From Fulvia fulva (Eukaryota; Ascomycota; Dothideomycetes; Mycosphaerellales; Mycosphaerellaceae), in assembly GCF_020509005.1 (NCBI RefSeq), contig NC_063015.1:806001-870000 (forward strand): a DNA stretch of 64,000 nt, read 5' to 3'. Numbering within the stretch: the first letter of the stretch is position 1; every line of letters begins with the position of its first letter. The notes under the pieces were generated by a model. The model was not told the origin of the DNA and did no database searches. It saw only the letters and a list, made by a program, of their open reading frames with translations. Positions 9,152 to 18,900 of the stretch are shown here, one piece after another. Made by a program: the position numbers and the translations under genes.

Positions 9152-12100
9152 GTAGCCCCCCCGAACAAAGCTGAGTTCCTACGAAGCCGTAGTAGTTCCA
9201 CATATCGAGGATGTTCAGCTTCAGTACCAGGCCTAGGCCTGATGTCATGGTCGATACACCATTGGTAAGCCCCGTCGAAAAGCTCAGATTCGAAGAGCCT
9301 GCCGATGTTGACTTCTGGGCCGTCTGCGCGGGCGTGGTATTCTTCGATTGCTTGACGATTGAAGATGATATGTTGGATAGGTTCCCATGAGGTATCCCAC
9401 TCAGGGCAACCTTGCCATTCGACTTCATACTTGATCGGCGGTAGTCCTTCAACGTCGTTGGGCTCTACGCGGATTCCCCGGATCTTGCGGACGGCATAGT
9501 CGTCAGAAGGTAGGTTAACAGGCTCGTCGACTTCTACTTCATCGGGAGGACCTGGCATGTCTTGGTTTTGGTTCGGGAATGGGTCCTCAGCCGACGGCCG
9601 AAGGCGTACGGGATGGAAGACGTCGTGGATCTTTATGTTCGCAGGAAGAGCTAGACGGTAGGCGTGTGAACTGATACGCTCGGTGATCTCAAAAGGACCT
9701 AGGTTCTTCCAGTTCAGCTTCTTGGAGGGGCGGTCTGTCTTGATGTTCTTGGAGTTGAGGTAGACCATATCGCCTACTTGGTAGTCGGGAGCTGGCTGGC
9801 GACGACGATTGGCTTGATCCTCGTAGATTGCTTGTGCGTACACCATCTCGTCGTGAACTTCTTCATGGATCTGTGAGAGCATAGTAGCGAACTCGTCTGC
9901 TGCTTGCTCGTTTGCGTCTTCGGTAGGCGGGAGAGGTTCTTCTGGTTCCATGCCTGTACGAGGGTGGTAACCTCTCGTAGTATAGAAGGGAGAGTAGCCA
10001 GTAGTCTCCGAGTCCCAGTTACGAGTAGCGAACTCTACCGCAGGGATATGCTGAGGCCAATCCTTCTGGTGGTAGTCGACGAAGCAACGAAGGACCTGCT
10101 CGAGGATAGCGTTCGTAATTTCGGTCTGGCCGTCGGTCTGTGGCTGAAAACTGGTCGAGAGGTTATGCTTGATGCCTAGGATAGCACACAGACGCTTCCA
10201 GAAGTGCGAGATGAACTGGGTGCCTCTGTCAGAGGTGATGCTATCCGGGAGGCCTTGAAAGCGCCAGACGAATTCGTAGAACAAGCGAGCAGTCTCCTTT
10301 GCGGTCATGCTCCAGCACGGGATCATGTACCGGTCCTTGGAGTGACGGTCCACGATCACTAGAAGGGCCTTTGCTTTCACGCCGCTGAAGGTCTTGCCGT
10401 GAGGAAGATCGGTGATAAAGTCCATAGTGATGTGCTTCCACGGACGATCAGGAGCCGGGAGAGGGTGCAAGAGACCGTGGGGACGGTGGCGGTTAGCTTT
10501 GGCTCTTCGGCAAGTAGCGCAGTTCAGCACGTAGCGGCGGACGTCCTTCCAGGAATGCGGCCACCAGTAATACCTAGCGAGGAGCTTGTGGGTCTTGGCT
10601 ACGCCTGGGTGACCCCCAGAGGCGGAGTCGTGGATGATTTGAAGAATCTCAGCTCGGATATTAGAGCCTTCGGGCTGCGGTACGTAAAGCTTCTTACGGA
10701 AGTAGACGACACCTTCCTGGAGCTCGCACTCGGACAGCGAGAAGCCCGGGAATGTCCTCGCGCCAGATCTAAGGGCCTGAACTAACTCTTGGGCGTCTAT
10801 GTCGGCATCGTACGCTGTTCGTACTCGTGCCATGATGCCTTCGGGCTGCTCCTCATTATCAAACCCCTCAAAGTCTGATTCGGATGAGCCGTCGGTCGTT
10901 ACTGAGCCCTCTTCATCGTCGTTCAAGTCCTCAGCGTCCGAGGCGTATTCTTCAGGCTCGGATTCATCGTCACTCTCGTCAAGGTAGGCAGGAGCGAGCA
11001 CGAGAGTAGCAAAGGAAGCGGCGAGCGTAGGCTGGCCGTTCGATAGGTACTCTCGAAGCTCGGAAGAGAGGTTGTGCTCTTTGATGACTTGTTGCCCTGC
11101 GATTTGCCGGCCCCCTCTTCGATCAACTGGAGAGTCTCCAGGGCGGCGGGTAAGGGCGTCGGCCATCGAGTTGGCCTTGCCGGGCGTGTACGAGATCACG
11201 AAGTTGAACCGGGAGAGGAACTCGCTCCAGCGGGCCTGGCGACGATTGAGCAGCTTGCTCTTCATAAAGTAGACGAGGTTCTTATGGTCGGAGCTTACTT
11301 GGACGGGCATAGCAGAGCCTTCGAGCTCGGGGCGCCACTCTTCGAAAGCTTTGACGATGGCGAGAAGCTCCTTGTCGTAGATCTCGTAGTTACACTCCGT
11401 GGCGGTCAACTTCTTGGAGAGGAAGGCGACAGGTAACCAGGGGGATTCAGGCGAGCGGCGTTGTAGCAGGACACCGCCCACCACGCCGTCGGATGCGTCG
11501 GTCTCTACACGGGTCTCCAGTTCGAAATCGAAGTGCTGTAGAAGCGGGTTCTCAACAAACTTCGCTTTGAGCAAGTCAAAAGCCTCCTGGCATTCGTCGG
11601 TCCAGGCGAACTTCTCACCCTTGCGCGTGAGCTTCGTCAAAGGGCGTACCACGCCCGAAAATGCGTGGATGAAGCGGCGGTAGAAGTTGGCAAAGCCTAG
11701 GAAACCCTGGACCTCTTTGACGTTCGTAGGAGCATCCCATTCGACGATAGCGTCGATCTTCTCTTGGTCCATCTTGATGCCGTCTGCGGTAATGATCAAA
11801 CCAAGGAACTTGACTTCGGTCTTCTCAAACTCGCACTTGTCGATATCGAGCTGCAAGCCGGCGTCTGCGAGCTTCTGAAGGACCTTACAGACGTGCTCGC
11901 GGTGCTCCTCCTTGGTCTCGCTGTAGACTAGGATGTCGTCGATGTAGGCAGTGCAGAACTGATCGAGGAACTCCTGAAGGATGTCGTTAATGAAGTTCTG
12001 GAAGGTACTAGGCCCGTTACAAACGCCGAAGGGCATAACGAGCGACTCGAACAGCCCGTAGCGAGTACGGAAGGCTGTGAGATACTCGTGTCCTTCTGCC

Positions 12101-13206
12101 ATTCGTAACTTGTTGAACGCAGCGATGACATCGAGCTTGGTGAAGTACTTGGCCTTAGAGAGGCGCTCGAGCGTCTCCTGAATCAACGGTATTGGGTAGC
12201 GGTTCTTCTTTGTAACAGCGTTCAAGCCTCGGTAGTCTACGCAGAAGCGTAGACCACCGCCGGGCTTCTTGACGAACATGACGGGACTGCCAGCGCTGGA
12301 ACGGCTCGCTCGAATGAACCCCTTCTTTAGGTTCTCTTCGAGGTATCTCTTGAGGACGATAAGCTCTTCTCGGGACATGGAATATAACGGTCCGAACGGT
12401 GTCTCTGCACCTTCTTCTAGCTCAATCTTGTGGTCGTGAGGGCGATGAGGAGGCAGCTCGTCTGCGGCTTTAGCATCGAATACGTGGAGGATGTGGTGTG
12501 CCCAAGGAGGGACCTTCGTAGCAGGGTCGGTAGGTGTACGCTTCTTGTCGAGCTTCTCGAGGGCGATGTCGATATCGCGGAGAGAGGCGGCGAAGACTTG
12601 AGCTTTGGGCTGCTTAGCAGCAGTGGTGAAGGCAGCGGCGTTCACCTGGAAGATCTTGGTATACTCAGGACCGCGCTGAGGCGGCGGAGAAGGCGGAGGT
12701 GCCGGAGGAACTTCTGGAGGGAAGCTGACAGTAAGGGAAGTCCAGTCGATGATAGGTCGGTGTCGTCTGAACCAGGGGAGGCCGAGGATAAACTTCTGAT
12801 GCGGTAGGGACGTAAGGAAGCTGGTGATCGACATACGCTTGCCTCCGAGGGTGATTGACGTGTGTACAACATGAGTAATCTTACCAGTGGTAGTCTCCGT
12901 GCCGTCAAAGAGTTCAAGGGTGCGAGGGTACTTAAGTTCCTGGGGTTCGAGGTTGAGAGAGGTCGCGAGTTTATAGTCCATAAAAGACTCGCCTAGTGCG
13001 CCAGTGTCCATGAGAGTGAGATTGGAAGAAGAGAGTTTCTTTGAGCCGATATTTACATTCGTGACGAACGGTTTGCAAGCGTGGTCCTTGCCCGTCTCGT
13101 CGTACAGGTCTAGCTGTGCTGTATTGATCCTCAACTTCTTTCCTCTCTTCACTTTCGGTAAACGTTGTTCTTGGTCTTCATCGCGTCGATGAGGAAGACC
13201 TAGGCT
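8953..13206 (-). CDS. G1-A pol polyprotein (protease, RT, RNase H, integrase, chromodomain)
   Basis: The open frame reaches back to about 13215, past any ATG; the first good codon is a GTG at 13152, so translation most likely enters by a -1 shift from gag near 13206. From the GTG, residue positions are roughly: aspartic protease with DTGALGES (48) and ILGLPWF (118); reverse transcriptase with YRGLNAVTKKNRYPIP (310), MPFGVCNGPSTFQ and YIDD (405); RNase H with [19 protein letters not shown] and SDHKNL; integrase with an H..H..C..C zinc region (C-A-T-C), then DFITD, TSDRGTQF and QTDGQTE; a GPFEI module; and a chromodomain (YEVEWQGCPEWDTSWEP). Chromodomains of this group bind methylated histone H3 and direct insertion into heterochromatin. 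The last 66 codons lie in the 3' LTR, past the polypurine tract. About 1417 codons after the shift. Confidence 0.93.
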   Translation of the reverse strand, partial: SLGLPHRRDEDQEQRLPKVKRGKKLRINTAQLDLYDETGKDHACKPFVTNVNIGSKKLSSSNLTLMDTGALGESFMDYKLATSLNLEPQELKYPRTLELFDGTETTTGKITHVVHTSITLGGKRMSITSFLTSLPHQKFILGLPWFRRHRPIIDWTSLTVSFPPEVPPAPPPSPPPQRGPEYTKIFQVNAAAFTTAAKQPKAQVFAASLRDIDIALEKLDKKRTPTDPATKVPPWAHHILHVFDAKAADELPPHRPHDHKIELEEGAETPFGPLYSMSREELIVLKRYLEENLKKGFIRASRSSAGSPVMFVKKPGGGLRFCVDYRGLNAVTKKNRYPIPLIQETLERLSKAKYFTKLDVIAAFNKLRMAEGHEYLTAFRTRYGLFESLVMPFGVCNGPSTFQNFINDILQEFLDQFCTAYIDDILVYSETKEEHREHVCKVLQKLADAGLQLDIDKCEFEKTEVKFLGLIITADGIKMDQEKIDAIVEWDAPTNVKEVQGFLGFANFYRRFIHAFSGVVRPLTKLTRKGEKFAWTDECQEAFDLLKAKFVENPLLQHFDFELETRVETDASDGVVGGVLLQRRSPESPWLPVAFLSKKLTATECNYEIYDKELLAIVKAFEEWRPELEGSAMPVQVSSDHKNLVYFMKSKLLNRRQARWSEFLSRFNFVISYTPGKANSMADALTRRPGDSPVDRRGGRQIAGQQVIKEHNLSSELREYLSNGQPTLAASFATLVLAPAYLDESDDESEPEEYASDAEDLNDDEEGSVTTDGSSESDFEGFDNEEQPEGIMARVRTAYDADIDAQELVQALRSGARTFPGFSLSECELQEGVVYFRKKLYVPQPEGSNIRAEILQIIHDSASGGHPGVAKTHKLLARYYWWPHSWKDVRRYVLNCATCRRAKANRHRPHGLLHPLPAPDRPWKHITMDFITDLPHGKTFSGVKAKALLVIVDRHSKDRYMIPCWSMTAKETARLFYEFVWRFQGLPDSITSDRGTQFISHFWKRLCAILGIKHNLSTSFQPQTDGQTEITNAILEQVLRCFVDYHQKDWPQHIPAVEFATRNWDSETTGYSPFYTTRGYHPRTGMEPEEPLPPTEDANEQAADEFATMLSQIHEEVHDEMVYAQAIYEDQANRRRQPAPDYQVGDMVYLNSKNIKTDRPSKKLNWKNLGPFEITERISSHAYRLALPANIKIHDVFHPVRLRPSAEDPFPNQNQDMPGPPDEVEVDEPVNLPSDDYAVRKIRGIRVEPNDVEGLPPIKYEVEWQGCPEWDTSWEPIQHIIFNRQAIEEYHARADGPEVNIGRLFESELFDGAYQWCIDHDIRPRPGTEAEHPRYVELLRLRRNSALFGGATVMVSPQSVQKVGTEESQSAQKSSRSDSPAWCVNAKNHMPRNIHYGTQPSRFTPLPNLEARGRLGS
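9152..9162 (-). other. Polypurine tract of G1-A
   Basis: On the minus strand GGGGGGGCTAC directly precedes the 3' LTR. It is also read as codons of pol (GGAT). Confidence 0.75.
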
Positions 13207-14360
13207 TTTTCCTGCTCAGCGGGAGCAGCAGTAGCAGGCTCGATAGCGCCGACAGCGCCGCGAACCGGGTTGCGGGCGTTACGGGCAGCGAGCTGCGGAC
13301 AGTTAGCTGCGATGTGGCCTGGACCGCCGCAGTAGGTGCAGAGTCCGGCCTGGCGACGGCGAAGCTTCTCTTCGGGAGTAAGCTTACCGTTAACGAGGCC
13401 CTGGACTCGAGGGACGGCGGCACCAGCGCTGAGATCCATAGCGTCACCTACAGAGACGGGAGGGAGAGCCGTAGGAGCGGCGGCGCCTAGTGGAGCAGCG
13501 AAGTGGCTTCCGGGACCACGAGGCTGACGACCTTGAGAACGGGAAGCGAGGAGAGAGGCGGTGTGTTTCATGTTGGAGTCGAGGCGCTGGCAGGTCTCGA
13601 CGAGCTCACGGAAGCTCATAGCACCAACGTCCTTGTCCTCGAGGGCTCGAAGAAGCTCTGCTGACAAACCACGGCGGAGAGTGCTCTTCTTGGTCTCTTC
13701 GTTGTAGCCGGTGAACCCGATGTCGCGGTTGAAGGCCGCGAGGTACTCGGCGAAGCTCTTGTTCTTCTGGAGGAGGTTGTGGATGGCGTTCTGGGCGGTG
13801 GCTCTACGGTCTGGATCACCAAAGGCAGCACGGAGGTCCTGCATCAAGGTGAGGACGTCCGGGCAGCCGATAGTCTGCGTGGCGTTGTCGATGTAGTGTT
13901 GTACCTGAGCCGCGGCGTCTCCCCGAAGGAGGGAGAAGACGTACGTGACTTTGTCCTTCTCTTGCGGAAAGTGGTCGGCATTAGCCAACAGCTTGATGGT
14001 GAGCTGTGTCTCAAATGCCTCAAACTTGCTCTTGTTGCCGTCGAACTCGTCTGGGTCGTTGACCTTCTTGGAGAAGTGCTGGCGGCGGTTGTCGTCGGCG
14101 TGCGGGGCGAGGTTCTGGAAGGTGTTCACAATACCTTGAAGGTATGTTGCTTGGTTGTTTGCTTGCTCGACCTGCTGGGCGGTCTCGCGGAAAGAGGAGA
14201 CGGTGCGGTTGATGAGAGCGTAGGCGGTGTCGGGGTTGGCGTTTGCCCAGGCACCGAAGGCAGCGGCGTTCGAGAAGGGGATGTCAGTCCACTCACTGAA
14301 GTGGAATGGAGTGTCTTGGTTGTCGAGGTTGACACCTCTATCGGTGGCGTGGTCACCCAT
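13200..14360 (-). CDS. G1-A gag (capsid and nucleocapsid)
   Basis: 386 residues from the ATG at 14360 (MGDHATDRG). An open frame extends 38 codons further upstream, but those lie in the LTR and primer-binding region, so I prefer the internal ATG. A gag capsid region is visible (DEFDGNKSKFEAFETQL, then FSLLRGDAAAQVQHYI), followed by an arginine-rich stretch and one CCHC zinc knuckle, CTYCGGPGHIAANC, near the C-terminus. These bind and package the element RNA. The stop at 13200-13202 is overlapped by the pol frame, which is -1 relative to gag. The RIP-dead homologue 52673-53833 is colinear without indels (1161 bases in both), which supports both ends. Confidence 0.93.
   Translation of the reverse strand: MGDHATDRGVNLDNQDTPFHFSEWTDIPFSNAAAFGAWANANPDTAYALINRTVSSFRETAQQVEQANNQATYLQGIVNTFQNLAPHADDNRRQHFSKKVNDPDEFDGNKSKFEAFETQLTIKLLANADHFPQEKDKVTYVFSLLRGDAAAQVQHYIDNATQTIGCPDVLTLMQDLRAAFGDPDRRATAQNAIHNLLQKNKSFAEYLAAFNRDIGFTGYNEETKKSTLRRGLSAELLRALEDKDVGAMSFRELVETCQRLDSNMKHTASLLASRSQGRQPRGPGSHFAAPLGAAAPTALPPVSVGDAMDLSAGAAVPRVQGLVNGKLTPEEKLRRRQAGLCTYCGGPGHIAANCPQLAARNARNPVRGAVGAIEPATAAPAEQEKA
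13205..13213 (-). promoter_or_regulatory. Candidate -1 ribosomal frameshift site between gag and pol
   Basis: The end of gag reads CAG GAA AAA GCC TAG. Pol is open in the -1 frame from just upstream of this point, and a slip on GGAAAAAG three codons or fewer before the stop joins gag to pol. The heptamer is not a textbook X-XXY-YYZ, so alternatives such as reinitiation at a downstream codon remain. The same bases are preserved in G1-b (53820-53830). Confidence 0.5.
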
Positions 14361-14402
14361 GAGGATGACTCGAGTGGTTGACGGTTTGTTGGTCTTTTGT
14401 GA

Positions 14403-14845
14403 TGTCAGGGCGAGAGCCTGGCCTGTGAGATGTAAGGGTGAAAGCGAGAATGCAGGTGCGAAGTGCAGATGCAAAAGGGCATGGTATGATTGCTACACAA
14501 AACAAAAGACGAAGAAAGCAAGAGAGGCCTGGGGAAGGCCAGATATTTATACGCGACCCTCGCGAGTGCGTGTCCCCGCATCAACAGGGCTAACCCGTGC
14601 GAAGCCGCGCTCAGCAGCTTTGCTCAAAACCTTATTCCAACCTGCCCTACGATCCGAGTCTTCCACGTGCTTCAAGGTTTGGTAGAGGGGTGAATCTGGA
14701 GGGCTGGGTCCCGTAGTGAATGTTGCGGGGCATGTGATTCTTGGCGTTCACACACCAAGCTGGACTGTCACTTCTTGACGACTTCTGAGCGCTCTGAGAC
14801 TCTTCTGTCCCCACCTTCTGTACACTCTGTGGGGAGACCATGACA
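14403..14845 (-). repeat. 5' LTR of G1-A
   Basis: 443 bp, partner of 8709-9151. Compared with the 520-bp LTRs of G1-b it lacks 77 bp (the stretch matching about 52287-52363). The base next to the LTR inside the element starts TCACAAAAGACC on the minus strand; I do not recognise a tRNA match for this priming site. Confidence 0.95.
14544..14551 (-). promoter_or_regulatory. TATA box of G1-A 5' LTR
   Basis: TATAAATA on the minus strand within the LTR, roughly 150 bases before the end of the LTR and 185 before the gag ATG, a sensible place for the element's polymerase II promoter. Confidence 0.6.
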
Positions 14846-14850
14846 GATAC
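14846..14850. repeat. Target-site duplication, right copy (GATAC)
   Basis: Matches 8704-8708 exactly. Confidence 0.93.
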
Positions 14851-15205
14851 TCTAGTTGCTCTCTAGAACTAGAAGATTAAAGTAGAGAGGAAATTATTAG
14901 CGTAGCTAAAAGCAGTAAGGCTTAATAATACAAAAGAACTTATTGTATTAGTGAAGCAGTAGGAGAAGGATTTAGGGATTGGGCTCGAGCCGACTAAGGC
15001 ATATGACTCTCTCTAGAATGGACTAGTTAAGAGGTCAATACAAACCTTAGAGGACTCTATAAGGGCAATGCTTAAAGAGGCTAAAATACCGGTTGAATTT
15101 TAGCCTAAAGCACTAGAGGCCTAAACTTATATAAGGAACAAACTGCTAAATGGCCTAGATTATAATAGATTCAAGGTTTCACTAGATAAGGCTTTTAATA
15201 GTATC
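14846..15205 (+). pseudogene. C1-B Copia integrase, RIP-degraded (segment 3 of 3)
   Basis: This continues the C1-B integrase after the G1-A insertion, colinear with 42986-43343, including the region of the catalytic glutamate (VERS changed by RIP). It ends at 15205 where the C2-1 LTR starts. The rest of C1-B (linker, RT, RNase H, 3' LTR) does not reappear on the far side of C2-1 at 20739, so it was lost or moved. Confidence 0.85.
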
Positions 15206-15439
15206 TGTTAAGAACATACAGGCCGTAGGACAAGCATGTGGGTGTGGGTGTGTCATGTGACTAGATCACGTGACTAGGGTTTGCCAGCCTATAGGCTAGC
15301 AAACATCCGGACACCTAGTATCTACCTACACTAATACCGGCGATACTGTATATAGATACACGCTATCCTATTAGGTCCTTCTTCGTCTTTTGTGTGATCC
15401 GCCGTCTTCTACTACTACGTAACTCGTACCTGTTTAATA
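15206..15439 (+). repeat. 5' LTR of C2-1
   Basis: 234 bp, starts TGTTAAGAACATAC, ends CTGTTTAATA. It matches 20505-20738 and the inverted 59228-59461. Confidence 0.92.
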
Positions 15440-15454
15440 GGTTATAAGCCCGGG
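15440..15454 (+). other. Primer-binding site of C2-1: half initiator tRNA-Met type
   Basis: GGTTATAAGCCCGGG directly after the LTR, one RIP change from the C1 site. It is complementary to the anticodon arm of initiator tRNA-Met. Confidence 0.75.
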
Positions 15455-15940
15455 TTAGCAACTCGGTGTTTCACCCTCGACAAAGTCGTATTGGAGTTAT
15501 TCCTCTTCAGAACAAAAGGAAGGCAGACTAGAGGCCGCACCCGCCTTGTACAGGAAGCTATAGCCGTGCTGTAGGTGTATATAAGACGTGAAAGAGCCTA
15601 GTGAGGCACTGTCAGACTCCGAGTTAGGGAGCCTATACTAATACCTTAGACAAGTAGGCGAGCTTACTAAGAAGAGTCGCTCTCCGGACATCGCGTTCGT
15701 ATCGACTAACTGTTTATTCTAAGAGAGCCGCAGTGTCTTAGAAACCCCCTCTACTAAGAGAGTTACGCTATAGTGTCTTAGCACTAACACGATCCTTCGA
15801 CTTTCCTCCCCTTCCCGGCGGATAGCCATCCTCTCCGCCATTAACCTCGCGTTCGTTTTATCCTATTTCGATCCGATCGCGTACGACCGAATACATCCTT
15901 TTACCTAAGGGCAGCCAACCTGTCCCTTAACTTACAAAAA
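15455..15940 (+). other. C2-1 untranslated leader
   Basis: 486 bases between the priming site and gag. No conserved reading frame or known motif seen. Confidence 0.6.
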
Positions 15941-18900
15941 ATGGAGAACGAGACTAGATTTATAAGAAAGAGAGTAGCACCTCTTCTAACAAGAGAGAAC
16001 TACGAAACATAGTTCAAGCTGATGAGAATACACCTAGTATTAAAGCAGGTTGACTAGGTCCTCGAAGACATCATTACGGACATTCCCGCTACAACCCTAT
16101 CTATAGCGACACCCTCTACATTATCGGAGTCATCCCTTCCTTTGGATTAAGCGATAAGGAAGGCATCGTACAGACGGCACAATATAACGGCCCTGTATAA
16201 GATGTACATCTGTCTGTCGACAGATGACTAAGAGATGACATACGAGATCCGGCATACGAAGGAGTTATAGGAATGGGCTAAAGCCAAATATAAGAGAAGA
16301 CTTCTCGCTACTCGAAGAAGTTTGCTTCAGCAATACACCAATTTCGTGATGACAGAGGACTAGTCAATAGATGACGCCTGGCAGGAGCTTAGCTCAATTG
16401 CAAGGAGGGCTGTTTCAATCTCGCCTTAGTTCCAAGACATCAAGACTGAGGACAGAAAGATCTAGCAACTCTTAGCAGCTCTGCTAGACTCATTTGGCTC
16501 AATTCGCGATACAATTGATGCCTAGGTGAATCTCTCACCACAAGACATTCTTACAATCCTTAGGGAGAAGCAAGAATCAATGATTTATTAAGGGACAGCC
16601 ATGTTCGCTAAGAAGGGTTTCTAGGGCAAGCTTACGTACCATCTCTGCAATAGTGACCATTTTATGAGCAAGTGCCCACACCTTTCTACAGCTTAGCAGG
16701 CTGTTAGGAACAAGGACAAACTAGCTAGGGTTACCTACCCTGCTAAGAGACAACCGTCACCACCTCGTAGGAGGTCATCATCACCAAACCTTCGTGGTGT
16801 CCTTAAGGTGATGACGGACCTTGCAAAGCAGATGAAGGAGAGCCGCGAGCCAAAGGCCTCCTCTAGTAAGCCTACAAGGGCCTATGCGACCCAGGAAGAT
16901 GCATCAGACTCTGAGATACTATCAGAAGATGATGATGTTGATGAGGTTGCCCATTCCACTATAGAAGCCAAAGGCAAGTACCCCTCGTCCGAGTGGTTGC
17001 TTGACTCTTGTGCATCATCATATATGACTGACCAAGATTCACTATTCAGGACACTGAAGCCTCTTCAAAAGAGGAAGTGGATCAAGGTTGGGCGTGGCTA
17101 TCTACAAGCTACATATATAGGAAGTGCAGTAATAGGTAGTCCTTCTGGAAAGCAAATTGTCTTAGAAAATGTCCTGTTTGTTCCTGGCCTTAGAGTTAGT
17201 CTTGTTTCGTGGAATCAGTTCAGCCAACAGTTTGCTGTCCAACTACCTAGTTTCACCCTAAAATCCTTGTCTGGTAAACCCGTTGTCTAGACCAAACTTC
17301 GAGGAGGAGTACCGTTTATCTACTCGATCTCGGAAATTCTTGAGCTACAGCATACTGGCATACTCTCTCAAGAACGTGACGGTACCGCTATAGCTAACAC
17401 TAAGTCCGAAGATCAGTGGGAGCTATAGTATAGAAGATGTGCACACCTTGGCAAGGGACTGCTAAGAAACCTGCATAGAGTCACTGACAAGAAAGATCCC
17501 ATTCCTGTTCCTTCTGAACACCAGAATTGCAAGGTCTGCTCCCTTACAAACATGAGGAAGTTCAAAGGACCTGCTATAGAGAGGAAAGGGGAGAGGCTGG
17601 CCCTCATCTCCATTGACATCTGTGGGCCTTTTCAGGGCGCAGTCTCTAGGCTAGGATACAAATATTGGCTTGAGATTGTAGACAACTTCTCTAGGAAGAA
17701 GTGGGTAATCCCTTTGAAGGCCAGGAGCGACGCTCCTGCAGCCCTACGGGATTGGAAGGTCCAGGCAGAACGGCAGTCAAGGTGCTTTCTGTCCGCGATC
17801 CGCAGTGATGGTGCAAAGGAAATTCTCGCCTTACTAAAAGAGTGGGAGAAGGAGTTTGGCACTCAGATGGACACAACTGATGCCTACAACTCTCTTCAAA
17901 ATGGACCTGTAGAAAGGTCAATTCAAGCCTCTAAGAACACAGTCCGGGCTATGCTTGAAGACTCTGGCATGCCAGTTGAGTTCTGGCTACAAGCTTTGCA
18001 AGCACAGACTGTGATCAGAAACAGACTGCCTAATGGTCCGATCATTGATGGTATTGCTCTTTTACTAGAAGAAGCCTTTACTAGCCAAGTACCGTCAGTC
18101 GACCATTTCCGCGTCTAGGGATACAAAGCTGTAGTCTATGTAGACCTAAGAGCCTAACCTCAAGGCTTGAGGAGAGACAAGTTGATAAACCGAGGAAAAG
18201 AAGCCGTGTTTATAGGCTACTCAGAAAACACTACAAAACAATAGCTGTTCTGGGATCCCGACATAAAAGCAATAAAAGCGTATAGTCACGTCGACTGGTT
18301 TGAGAATAAGAAGGGGGGAGATATAGATCTTGGTATCACCTTCACTAACTAGCCGAGTCGAGCGCCACAGCGCAATCCTGTTAGGAGGAAGCCCTTTGGG
18401 GCGAAATTTTCCGATAGGGGATTATTAGAGACACCGTTACGAAGGCTAGGAGAAAAAAACTTAAGGCGGTTTTAACACTGTCGAAGGCCGATAACGGTGG
18501 ATCTATACAGAACCTACCTAAGTCATTAACACCACAGCAACCGCTGTTTGTGCAACTTCCCCCTCCCCTAAAGGACATTAGGGAATACCAGAAGTTTAGA
18601 GATCAGGGTACTCTAATGAAAGAAAAAGAAGATGTCGTTCAGTTCGACCTATCCGAACACCTAGCGCCACCTCAGGTTGTAGGCAACAAGAGGTCAAGGG
18701 GGGACGGAGATGATAACTCTAAAGAGCATAAGGCTAAACACTATAAGGCTCTTATCGCCCAGATGTTCCATCTAGACCCTACAATAAGCTAGGTAGAGGA
18801 GATTCTGAACGACGTGGAAGAACATACATTTGCTACTATTAGGCAGGCCATAGCCTATTAGCAGGAAGTGCCAATCCCAAAGTCCTATAAGGCAGCCGTA

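Larger units (their letters stand above)
8709..14845 (-). mobile_element. Chromodomain Gypsy retrotransposon G1-A, intact
   Basis: A complete 6137-bp chromovirus: two 443-bp LTRs that look identical by eye, a 5-bp GATAC duplication, gag, and a long pol with every catalytic domain uninterrupted. There is no sign of RIP, whereas the host copy around it is saturated, so this is the most recent insertion in the window and probably competent. A RIP-mutated relative, G1-b, lies at 52111-58404 in the opposite orientation. Confidence 0.96.

Noticed and set aside
12642..12917. Minus-strand frame overlapping G1-A pol
   Set aside because: Out-of-frame shadow of the protease-RT linker.
13779..14381. 200-codon plus-strand frame
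   Set aside because: Antisense shadow of G1-A gag, low-complexity Val/Gly-rich, no start context.
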